DNA of 64,000 bases from Lichenostomus cassidix. Taxonomy: Eukaryota; Chordata; Aves; Passeriformes; Meliphagidae. Below, in pieces: positions 25,797-36,810 of this stretch (positions are counted from its first letter, which is position 1; every line of letters starts with the position of its first letter). Where the stretch lies: the NCBI GenBank assembly GCA_008360975.2, contig CM039211.1, positions 68,104,565-68,168,564 of the forward strand. Reading direction: 5' to 3'. A model generated the notes under the pieces. That model saw only the letters and a program-made list of their open reading frames with translations, had not been told where the DNA came from and ran no database searches. A program made the position numbers and the translations under genes.

Positions 25797-27101
25797 AAGC
25801 CATCTCTAGCATGGCAAGTCCTGGCAGCAGCTTCAACCATTACAAACAGAGAGACAAGATCCATGACAATAAATGATGTCCTGCAAAGCATGAAACTAAG
25901 CAAAAATATCTTTGGGGATGGCTGGCTTTTGCACTCAACCCCAGAGAGGAGGAGGCGACAGAAGGAAAAGAGCCTCTGTTTGTACAAGCCACTTTGGACT
26001 TTCCCTTTGAACAGGGCACAGGGGCACTGAGTCTTACAGCCTTTTTAATAGGAGCATCTGCTCCTGTTCCCATCCCAGCTGGATGGCATCTCTGAGTGTT
26101 TGCTGTTAGCGAGTTGTGCCATGTGTCACAAGCAGGGGTGCATCCTGGGCAGGGAGCACATGCACATCTTGGAGGCCTTTACACCATGGCAGCAGGTCCA
26201 TTTGTTTGGCCTGGGCACTTGCTTGGGGGCAGCAGCTGCATTCTCCATGTACTGTGGAATTTCCAAATGGTAAAGCCCCCAAGGGTGGTTGTCATTAACA
26301 AGGTAATGTGTATGCCAGGGAGAGTGTGGAGGGAGAGGGCTTCATGGGTGGCTTGCACTTTATCTTATTTTATTTTACTTGATTTTATTTCTTCTGCTGA
26401 CATCTGGAAATGAGAGTTATCTCACTCCCACAGACCCTCTGAACTCAGGCCATCTGTGGGACCATCTTTTCCTCCCCCTCAGTGATGACCTGCCCTGCAG
26501 GAGGTTGATGGTGATGGAGAGGGAGTATAGGAAAAGTCACAGGGATGTCCACATGGTCAATAGCAAATTTGCCAAAATGGGATTTCTCTCTCTTTGAGAG
26601 GCTTGTTACGCTTCTCTTAACACTTTGGTAGGTATTTACAGGGATGGAAATGCCAAAACAACCCTATTTATTTGCACTGTGCTCTCCTTATTCCATCTAT
26701 GCATTTTTCCTGCAGAAACGTCCACTAGCAATTCATAAAATGCTCACATTTATGGGGTGAGTGGAGGCAGATGAAGTAGTTCACCCTATCCTACCTCTTG
26801 TAAAGGATTCAGGAGCCCCATGAAGACCTGCAGCAGTCTCCTCTGCCCATCAGCAGCAAATTTAACTGCCCCATCTGCCACCCCAGCCCTCCAACAGAAC
26901 AGAAAGTGGGCCAGCCCTTACAGATAAAGGACAGATCACACACAAACTACTATATGCAGTGGCTATTGTGGGTTTAGTCCAAATGCCTGCCATGCAAGAG
27001 CGGCCCCAGCATCGTCAGCCCCCATATCTGAAGCAAGAGCTCACACAGAACGGGGAAGAGTTTCTGCTTAGTAAAGAAACCTTTGCCTGAGAAAGCTTAC
27101 T
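25797..27101. other. unique non-coding sequence
   Basis: Nothing recognised. A short TTTTATTTTA repeat lies near 26362-26390. Confidence 0.45.
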
Positions 27102-27260
27102 ATGAGGTTTGTAAAAGGAGGCTGCATTGAATCAAGCTGGGTGTTAATAATAAATCCGGAGAGCTACAGCACTGGCTCCCCGCCACCCACCTTGGCGAAC
27201 CCGGCTGAACCGAGCAGACGCACGTACAAGACAAACTCTGTGGGCTGGATACACAACAAG
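27102..27260 (+). other. weak candidate coding exon in a CpG-rich patch
   Basis: An open frame from an ATG at 27102 runs into a CpG-rich patch (27155-27235) and reaches a fair splice donor, AACAAG followed by GTACTG at 27261. The right half translates to a Pro/Ser/Thr-rich peptide ending RRTYKTNSVGWIHNK. Codons there contain seven or so CpGs in an otherwise CpG-poor region, which suggests either coding constraint or an unmethylated patch. The ATG has A at -3 but no other support. I do not recognise the protein, and a chance frame is the likelier explanation. Confidence 0.15.
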
Positions 27261-30200
27261 GTACTGTTGTCCCATCTGTGGCAGTGAACATGCCAGTGGA
27301 TATCAGCCTAACACAAGGCGAGGAGATACACGGGCAAGCAGTCGCTTTTCTCCTTCCTTCCCACCTTTTTTTCTGCTCTGAGCCGGGAAGGGAGTCTGGA
27401 AGTCAGCGCCGTGTCCACAGTGCTCCCAGTAGACTGGCTTTGATACAGCAAACAGAAGAGGATGCTCAACATATGCTCTGCCTGTGCTCTGACACAGGGG
27501 CAGGCGTTGTGGGACTGATGCAAGCACTACCTGTGATGCTGACACCCCAAATTGCCCACGGTGCCTCAGGACCTCCCACTGCTCAAACCCCAGGAGAGTG
27601 TTTCCACTCTCCACCAGCACCCACACGAGAGCCAACACCCCTGCAAGGGCCGGTGTGAAATTTGCTGGACATGACCTGGTTAGCGTCCCCGAGGCCTAAT
27701 TGGCATCCTCTGCAATCGGTCTGGCTCTGGCTGCCAGGAGAGAGTAAAATGTCTCCTCCTTTCACAGATGGGATGGGGGAAGGGGTGACCACCGCGTGTC
27801 TGTGTCGGTGTCAGGGGATGGCAACAAAGGATGTCAGGAACGTGGCGCTGCCAAGGGGCTTGCATATTTGGCTTATAACCTGATGAGTACAAGGCAGGTG
27901 GCAGAGTCTATGTCATGCCCTGTGGGGGGTGGAGAGGGAAGGGAAAGAAAGGAGGAAAAAATAAGACTGGTGCAGATGGGAAGTGCCAGCTCTTCTCGCT
28001 GGAACGGAGCTTTTCGGTTGGGAAACCCAGCCAGAGAAACTTAAAAGGACCAGGATGGGAGAAAACAGAAATGGTCAGCGTCAGCAAGCACCTCCTGATC
28101 CTTTCCTGCAGCCTACCTCATTGCTATTTTAAAACCCTCATTTTGATAGAAAATTAAATTAAAAACCCCGCAATTTTAAAAGATGGAGAACAAATTAAAT
28201 CTCAGAAATTTCAGGTAACTTTGTGACGGGTGTGTGTGAAGGAAGGAAGGGAAAGAGAGAGAGACGGAGATTAAAAAAACCCAAAAAAACCAACCTAGAA
28301 AAAACTTGGAACAAAACACACACGAGGTAATGCCAAAAACTTGAGAAGGAGAGTGGTTACACACTAATTTAATTCTCTAATCCCCCTACTCCTGTCACTG
28401 TTTACTCACTGATAAATGTGCAGTAGCTTCAGCAAGACAGCCACATTTGCAGAAACTGACAGCCTGACTCAGAGACTATTTACCTAAAGACCATGAATAT
28501 TAAAACAGGTTTCCAAAAGGCTCCCGTCTTGAAGGAGAAGATTAGCATGGGGCCTCTTGCTGACAGACTCTTCCCTCTCCACCCCTCCTTCCCCCACTCC
28601 GTGATGCATCTCTTGTTCAAACACTCGAGAAGTATCACCTAGCTGAAGAACTGAAATATTGGAACAATGCCCTGGAGCTGTGCATTCAGCTTTATCCTGA
28701 CAGCAAAAACACCCATCCATCCATCCAAGATAGAAGTTGGGGTTGCATTTTTGGGGTGGGTTTCACTTTTGGTTGGTTTTATTTTTTTTTTTTTCTTTTA
28801 AATAACTGATTGAAAACAATAATAAAGCCTATTTTTTTTTTGCCATTTCCCCCCCCTACTTTTGGAAGGTGAAGTATGAGCACAGAGTCCTTTAATAGAA
28901 TTAGAAAGACAACAAAATTATATTCCAAAGTCATGATCCTTAAATGAGTTTGACTCTGTCTCCTATGATGGTGCACAGAATTCACCAGGAAGATAGAAAA
29001 AGAGTAAAGTAAAACTACAAAAGGCAGAGAAAAAGATGGCTTCAAAGATCAGAGGGAAAGCACAGGTTCTGTAGGATGGGGAAGATGAAGTGGTCTAGAT
29101 ACCCCAGCAGAAATGACAAAGCAGAGTGGAAATCAAACTGATTTATATAAAAACCATAAATGAAATGTCAAAAGGATTTTTAAACAGACAGGTAATAGTC
29201 ACTTATTTTAATATAAAAAAATGTTAAACTATATTTGAAATCAAAGAATTATTGCTTATTTATGCCATGTGTGTTTTACTGGAGGAACTCTTTGCCACAG
29301 AATGTTTTGAGGACCAAAATTATTACTAGATCCAAGAAAACCTTAAAAAATTTCTGAAAACAGTGCAAAAAGTGCTTCTAAAGGCAGTGAATCACAAACT
29401 GTTAGAAGAAAGGTGAATTAGCCCTGTCCTATCTGGCAATGGAGCTGGAAGCCCAATTTATTTACACGGGTTTATATTTGTCTCTCTCCTTATTGCCCCT
29501 CCTCTCGACAGGATTTCTCTGTGTTTCTCTCTGTACATTCTCCCTCTCCAGGCACAGGAACAGGGGTGTGCATGGACAGGCTGGGTGTCACTGTCACCAC
29601 AAACTAACACACCTCTGAGTGCCTGACACACCCTGGTGAAAGCAGGGACATCACATCTCTTAGGATGGGTGACAACACCGTGATTCACTTGTCCTGATGC
29701 AGACAGCACTGCTTATCCCTGGAAATGGGTAAATATCCTGGCTATGGAGACAATGACAGACAATGTGAGACAATCCAGTCTCCCTCTTAGGTCGGTGAAC
29801 TATTCAGACAGAATTAAGAGTTCGTGATTTCCCAGCCTCTCAAGTGACTCTAAGGTCCCTCGATGTAGTTGCTCATCTGGCATGGAATGACACAGCCCTG
29901 TAGAAGTCAGTGGAATTATTCTGTTGGGGTTTTTTATCCCCACCTGAGGATCAGGTGTTTCACTGCAAGCCTTTGGGAACACTACTGCCGACTGCATAAT
30001 GGACAATGCTAGCACAAGGACGAGCATATCTGGCTTTGAGGGAAAAGGGCAGCCAGCATCCCTAGATACCTTCCGAAGTGCAACCAGGCAGTCCATGCCT
30101 GGAAAACTACTGCCAGTGAGGCTGCCCCTCAGCTTTGCCTTTAGCAAATAAACAGACTTCAGCAGAGCAGTGCCAGAGGCTGCTTGGTCAGAAGGGCTTT

Positions 30201-33200
30201 GCAGATGCCTTGTGGTTGAGCACATGAAAGGGTTAAACCATGAGACCACCTGGCACACAGCTCTTCTCTGACCAACATCAGGCTTCTGCCTCCACAGCAG
30301 CCCCAGAAACAACCACAGCCCCTTCAATATTCATGGTTCTCAGCTGCCATGAGGCTAAAATTATGTCTGCTGAGAGGAAGATGAAGTCTCCTTGTGGACG
30401 TACTGAAGACTACCCAAAGACGTGTTCAGAGGGGGTGGGGTGAGGCAGGAGACAAAGTGAATGGAAGTCTTTGCTAACACAGATGGAAATCGTTGATGAA
30501 CATTTTTTTTTGCAGGCTGGATTTGATATCTTGTTAAAAAAAGAGTTTAATTATAACCAGAGCTACTATAATGAACAGGCAAAGGTGGAATATTAGGAAA
30601 GCTTTCTGGACTCAAAAATGCAACACAAGAGTGCTGATGAAATACAAGTCACTCCAGCCTCAGGATCCTGCCCCAGGACAGAGTGGCTTCTTCAGCTTCT
30701 CTTTAGAGCACCTGTCTCTGCAAAACCTCTTCCTATCACCTGAATTCACACCACTTTTTTTGGCAACCACAGGCTTTTAGCAGAAGCTGAGAAGTTCTGT
30801 CATGACTCTAAGTATATACTTGCACAGGCAAATCAAGACTACTTTAAAAGCAAATTTTAGTCCATGCTCATAGGTTAAACAACAAATGCTATGAAGCTTA
30901 AAAGGTATGAGCAGTGCTCCTTGATGATCTCACAAGAAATATTTTACTTTCTGGTACACCCTAAACAGCAGAGGTTGTGGACACCCTGTGGTTTTGTGTT
31001 TTCCAGAACCTTGGAGTGGGTTAATGCAGGGAGGCGTCACTCCATGCTACATTTGTTTCTTAAATGCTTCTTCCAAGCATTCACTTTTAGATCATTGAAC
31101 AGATGGGTCTTGGGTATGTCTCTCCCAAGGAGGCTGAGCAGGTATGGTTTTCTGTATTGATTGATAGCTTAGTGTGGACTTAATTATTTGGGGAGATCTT
31201 GTCTGCATGTTGTTTTCTCTCCATTTGATACACATGTGGGTATCTACACATGTGGAATTACAGCATCCTGGAAGTATGGGCAACAGCCCCTTGATTTGGG
31301 AGGGTCCTGCAGTTTTTATGGAGTAGAGACAAAGGCCAGGCAGACCCACTCTCAGTCCCTGCCCAGGTGACTCATCCTGACTTGCAGTGGGTGCTCTCCT
31401 GTTGCATGCCACACTTTGTCTGCACACTGAAGTGCCCCAAACCCTGTCCTGCTTGGTGTATCTGTGTGCTCTGTCACAGACCAGCCTGCTGTGACTGTGG
31501 GGTGTGTGTCTGTGTCTGTGTGAGACCCACAGAACCCCTGCAAGCTGATGTATCTCCCAGCCTGACTCCTTGCTTGGAGGAGCTCCTGTGTTGGCCAGGA
31601 ATGGTACTGTGCACAGGCTGTTGCTCTTGTGATGTGCCTCAGCAGAACAATCACACATCCCTCTGCACATTTGTGTGCTCCTCAGGCAGTTATGTACCCT
31701 TGATCCATGATAAGACCCCATGCATAAAAATTAACACACTGGGAAGGGAGAAACTTGAGTCATCTGAAAAGACATAAAGGTCCCTAACTTCCATTTAGAT
31801 ATTTTATGCCCAATATAAGGAAAGAAGATTAGGGTCCTAAAGAAGAATTTAAACACATAAACATTTTCATGGGTGTAGGAGGCTGTCAAAGAACATACCA
31901 CCAAGACTCTGAGGAAATAGTTTCTGCTTTAACACCCGCAACCACGCACTCATCACCCAGTAGACATGCAGACAGTCCTCCTCTCTCTCTCCCTTCCTTC
32001 ATCTACGGCAAAACCACACTATTCAAACTTTTCCGCTATCAGTAAGAGAAGCTGCCATTTACACATATGCAGAGCAGCAGACACAACACCAGTTTAATGA
32101 TATACGGAGGGAAAGAAATAAGGAGCAATCTGTATATAATGTGTACACATATATTTTAAATGCGCAGCAGGAGAGACTCTGCTGTCAATTTAGTTTATTG
32201 AGAAATAGCTAAATATTAAAGAGAGATGGGGCTGATGGAATTGGATGGAAAGTTATATCTCTGAATCTATTTGTAATCACCTGTGTCTCAGCTTCTTTTC
32301 TCATAATACCTGCAGAGACATGACATACTGCTAGCTACCCCCCGAGCATCTTATAAGGAATGCAAGGGTTTTTCCAGCCTCTGGCACTCGGGTGATGTTG
32401 GACTGGAGCACATGTCAGCCCTGATAAAGAGGAGGGAGTTCAGACCAGGCACTTCCAGTGCTTGCCCGGAGCGGGAATGTGTGATGGCTACTCTACAGGA
32501 GGGATCACAGTGCCAGCAGCCATGGTCTGACTGACCTGTGTGACTGTCAGACACCTCTGAATCTCTCCCTTTTGTCTGGTGATCCACTCTTGCTCCTTGC
32601 TGCTCCTGCTCTGAGACAAACCCCAGACTCCTGTGCCTCCCAAGCTCTCCATGTGTTTGCACCACGTGCATTTCTTTATCTGTGTGCAACTGCCCTTCCC
32701 TCATCCTTTCATAACAGCTCCAGATGGGTGTGATTAGAAACACACAGGCCTTACACACCTTCTGTGGGAAGTAGTTATCAGCAAATTTCCCCAAATTGCT
32801 TTAATTTTACAGGTAGGCAGACGGAAAGTGAATAACACAAGCCATGCAGCACCCCCAATGGAAAAAAAAAGTGGGAACAGAATGCAGATTTGCCTCTTAC
32901 ATTTTTTCCTCTACTTTCTAGGCAACACTATGTCCTGTAATATTGGTATTGTAGGTATTACTGATATTTTAAAAATCAATCACAGCAGGTGAGTTGAGAA
33001 AAGGACTGAGAGACTTTCTGGGATATTTTTTTTGTCTCGTACATATACTCTTCCAAAATTATTTTTTGAGTAGGTTCTGACTATTTTTTTAAGAGCTATT
33101 CACAAAGGTCTGTAGGAGGAACAATGGAGCCAAGTGGCAGCCATTTGTCATCAAGGCAAAATATTCAATACCCTGGTGTAGTGGATGATTTTGATCAGAG

Positions 33201-34383
33201 TTTAGCTGACAGGACGGGTGTTAGGTTTTAGACCTTAGTTCAATTCCAAGCTCTACCAAGTCCACTTGTCCTGTCTCTAATTCCCCCAAACTGACCACTG
33301 AATAAGTATTTTAGCATTTTTCCAAAGTTTTTGAGACAGTAGGTCAAGTAATGATCAAGAGGCACTCCACAGCCTGGCACAGGGAATACAAGCACCTAGG
33401 CAGGCAGATAAATTGTTTGTGTTCTCTGCCTGGAAGAGCATAACTTTTGCAGTTGTGTGTTTCCAGTAGGAGCATTGGTAATTATGAATTCAGCAAGTCA
33501 CTGCACTGTGCATATTCCACAGCGGCTCATGGAAAAATCATTGTCTGTGAAAAATGATTCTTCTATGCAACAGGCATAAAAATTGAGTGCAAACTGGCCA
33601 TGAACAGGCAGAACAAATTCAATTCAGGAGTCACAGGGCTATTGTGTCCTGCACAATGGTTTGTTGTCACAGAGCTATGCATAGGCACTAGGGACAGACG
33701 TAGGAAACTTTGACTTAATTTTCAAATTATTTTTAGTTTGGTTTCCTAAAGAAATGAAGGGTTTTGTGATTATTTTATACCTTAATGTCTATTTACATCT
33801 TTGTTTCTTTTCCTCTTCCCTCAATAACTTTGAACCAATTGGCACAGGAGGTTTCATTTGCAGCTTGATAAACATGAGAGAAAGTAATCACAAGAAGCTG
33901 CAGGGAAATAGGTTCTGCTGTTTTTTCATTTTCCAAGGAATGCGTATTTTTGAAAAAACTTTCCTGGAAAAGTGGAGGTGTTTTGGAATATTGACTTCTC
34001 TCACTATTAAATATATAGTGAATAAATTGAGATCCTTATTTGAAGAAAGTTCTAAGCTAAGACAGCTTCTATTTGTGATTTACCTGGTCCATGTAGGACA
34101 GAGTAGAGATCCTCCAGCCCTTTGCTGATTGGAAGATCAAAATATGGAGCAAGTGTTGTCTCCAGGACTTGGTCTTAACATCCTGTAGTTTCCCATCACT
34201 CAGGCTGATGTTGAGGGGTCTTAAAGGCAAGGGACTCTGAGCTCATGCTTAGGAACCACTGGCTTAAACTAATCAGAAAATCATCAGTGAGGTAGTCCTG
34301 TCTACTGCTCTATTGCTAGTTAGTGAAATAATCAGTCTGGCTCTGGAAGCTCATTCAGTAATTTAGGGACAATTTTACAGTAA
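27261..34383. other. unique non-coding sequence with simple tracts
   Basis: No recognised gene. T runs lie at 28783-28800 and 28832-28840, and CATCCATCCATCC near 28711. Long frames occur on the minus strand (29800-30327, 175 codons; 31092-31721, 209 codons; 32351-32794, 147 codons) and on the plus strand (31367-31777, 33754-34128). None shows a domain I know. Both strands are open over 31190-31720, as expected from composition and not from a gene. Confidence 0.4.
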
Positions 34384-34658
34384 TCCTCATGTGGCTAGCA
34401 CAGTTTTTTCCCACGAGAATTCTTCTTGTGTTTTATAAATAAAGATAAAGTTTGGATGTTATTGGAACAGTGTCCCAGAACTTGGGCAGTGCAGGCCTGG
34501 CCAATCAGGCCTGGGGGAAACCTTCTAACCGACCAATCTGAGTGACTTTTGAGAACTCTATATATGTGATAAAATCAAAGCAATAAAAGTCATTCCTTCT
34601 TGCCACTAAGAACTGGTGCTTTCATTACTCTGCTAGCTGCTCAACAGCAACATCCTCA
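34384..34658 (+). mobile_element. solo LTR of an endogenous retrovirus with target-site duplication
   Basis: A 263-bp segment (34390-34652) begins TGTGGCTAGC and ends CAGCAACA, giving the TG...CA termini of a retroviral LTR. It is flanked by the perfect 6-bp direct repeat TCCTCA at 34384-34389 and 34653-34658. Inside, in the right order for the plus strand, are two CCAAT boxes (34501 and 34533), a TATA-like TATATATG (34559-34566) and a polyadenylation signal AATAAA (34582-34587). No internal retroviral sequence adjoins it, so it is the product of recombination between two LTRs. A 6-bp duplication is typical of class II (ERVK-like) and alpharetroviral integrations. The perfect duplication points to a fairly young insertion. 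Confidence 0.85.
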
Positions 34659-36065
34659 TGACTGACTTAGGTCTCCCTAAGTCCTTAAGGCTGATATAAA
34701 TAACAGTAGCCTTCATGCTGCTCTAACTTTTATGGAGGCAGATGTTCAGTCAGAGCCTGGTGTAAAGAACTTGCACAGCCCATCTCCTGTTTCTCACTTC
34801 ACTGACAGACCAATCCTGACCTTGCAGCAGAACAACCCAGTAGACGAAGAGCCAGCGTGGGACTGAGCTGCGGATAAGTCATTAGGCATTTTCAGCTGCC
34901 AGCTCATTAATTTCCATAGGTGCCTAAAAGATTTCCAAGATCTGGACTCCTGTGCATCTGTGCTTTGGTTTGCCACCCACCAGACAGGAGGAAAACACAG
35001 TGGTCTGTTTGTAGGAGGATGGATTTCAGCAATGAGTTCCCATCCTGTGATGGCCAGACACTACAGAAATGGCAGTGCTGCCATGCACATACATCCTTGC
35101 AGATCCTCCTCTTGCTCCACAGGGAGAAACAGAGCAAGGGCAGAGCAGGCTAGACTCAATCCTCAGCTGGAGTAAGCTGAGATAGTTATATGAAGTACCA
35201 TTTTACACCTGCCTGGCTCTGGAGTACATGATGAGCTGTGCAAGCTGGGTGTTCCTCCACACTTCTAGGAAAACCAGTCAAGCGAGAATTCAGATTAAGA
35301 GAAGTGTGCACAAATGTTTTCTTAATAATAATTAATATATGATTAATAGGAACAAATTTTGAAAATAAATGATTATAAGATGTCTCTATAGCATGCCACC
35401 GGAATGATGGGGATAAATGATGCAGAGACACCTGAAAGTTGAGAGCCCATTACTAAGCATTTATAAATGGGAATGCATAAAAATATTTATCCACATCTTT
35501 CTGAAACACACTCTAATGTGTCTTCAAGCAATTTATCAGCTAAAAAGTAATTTTCATTAATCACTTATTAATTATTAATAAAGTGTTTGTAAGTGTCACC
35601 TTAATTTAAAGTGCTTCTGAGTCAAGGTGCACTTCCCAACTTTCCTTCTCAAAGGAGATCTTTTCTCCCAGACCAGAGTCCTTCAGACTCCAAGTCACCT
35701 TGGTGCATCCTTCTTCACCCAGCCCACTCTTGGCCTCCACAACTGTTAGGTTTGCAAATGGGACTAAGTCATGTTTCTGGAAACCACAATTTGTCATTTC
35801 AGAAGGAAAGTTGATCAGATCCTCTCTCCCCACTCGCAAAGCTGGATGCCCAGACCTGGGAACGCAGCATTCAAATGTTTCAATTTATCATTACAGTGGA
35901 ACCCTGAAGAGATCACATCTGCTAAGACCATAAATTGGACAAGATCCCACTTCAGAAGGAGCAGGCTCAGCTCGATATTCCCATTCTTGAACAAGGGACC
36001 AATTAGGCAGCCTTATTTACCTGCCATAAAATGAGATGTTAGCCAGTGGGAGAAGTCACTTAAGG
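34659..36065. other. unique non-coding sequence
   Basis: AT-rich with TTAATTATTAAT-like words near 35325-35345 and 35565-35580. Overlapping frames on both strands at 35606-35933 are unrecognised. Confidence 0.45.
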
Positions 36066-36111
<46 letters not shown>

Positions 36112-36114
36112 AAA
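36066..36114 (+). repeat. (AAC)n trinucleotide repeat
   Basis: About fifteen uninterrupted ACA/AAC units followed by AAAAG. It gives a poly-Thr stretch in the plus frame at 36036-36398, which is not a gene. Confidence 0.97.
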
Positions 36115-36159
36115 GTCTTTCTGATCTCTCTGTTAGAAATGGCCAGCTTAAAAACCTGC

Positions 36160-36376
36160 ATCTCTCTACATTCTCACTTCAGCCTGTATGTCCTCTGTTC
36201 CTTCTGTGTCTTCATTCCTCCTTTCAAGTTAATCCCTGCCCCTCGCTGCATTTTCCTTTTCGTCTTACACATTTTATCTTTTTCTGTCCTTTCTGTCTCT
36301 TTCTTTCTCTTCACTCTTCTTTTACTCGATTTTTTCCTCCTTCTCCTTTGTTCTTTTTTTTTTTTTTTTTTTTTTT
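36160..36376 (+). repeat. pyrimidine-rich tract ending in poly(T)
   Basis: About 200 bp strongly enriched in C and T (TTTCTGTCTCTTTCTTTCTC, TTTTTTCCTCCTTCTCC) ends in a run of about 23 T at 36354-36376. It explains the Phe/Leu/Ser-rich plus frames here. Confidence 0.85.
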
Positions 36377-36744
36377 ACACATGCACATATCCAGATAAGA
36401 TTTAATTTTGGGCTTTTCTACTGAACTAGCAATCAAAAAGGTCTTACATCTTGGAACAGAACCTGGGCTACAAAACGAGCAAATTGCTCACACCTCTTTC
36501 CCTTCATAAGATTTTACAGTGAGGATTGGATCTTCTCTTGCCAAAAACTGGATTCAGGCCCCAAGAGACAGTAAGGGGGAAATCTTCAGGCTTAAAAAGT
36601 GATATTTTCTGCTTCTCCTCATAACTTTAAATATGCTTCTTCTCTAGATGGATAATGGTGTGCAAGCATCCAGAGTGGAAGCAGAGAGAAGCAGACACAC
36701 ATCTGTCAGGGATGGTCTGTGCACATTTATCCTGCCTCCGTGCT

Positions 36745-36810
36745 GGGGGATGGATGAGATGACCTCTTGAGGTCCCTTCCAGATGTACTTGTCCATGAGT
36801 CCATGATTAA
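36745..36810 (+). mobile_element. CR1 3'-end fragment
   Basis: GGATGAGATGACCTCTTGAG followed by GTCCCTTCCAG and ending AGTCCATGATT matches the order of the CR1 3' terminus (GATGATCTC, GGTCCCTTCCAA, ATTCTATGATT), here on the plus strand. Only about 65 bp remain. Confidence 0.72.

Noticed and set aside
29800..30327. 175-codon minus-strand frame
   Set aside because: No domain, splice support or codon pattern that stands out from background.
36036..36405. Poly-Thr then Phe/Leu-rich plus-strand frames
   Set aside because: Produced by (AAC)n and the pyrimidine-rich tract.
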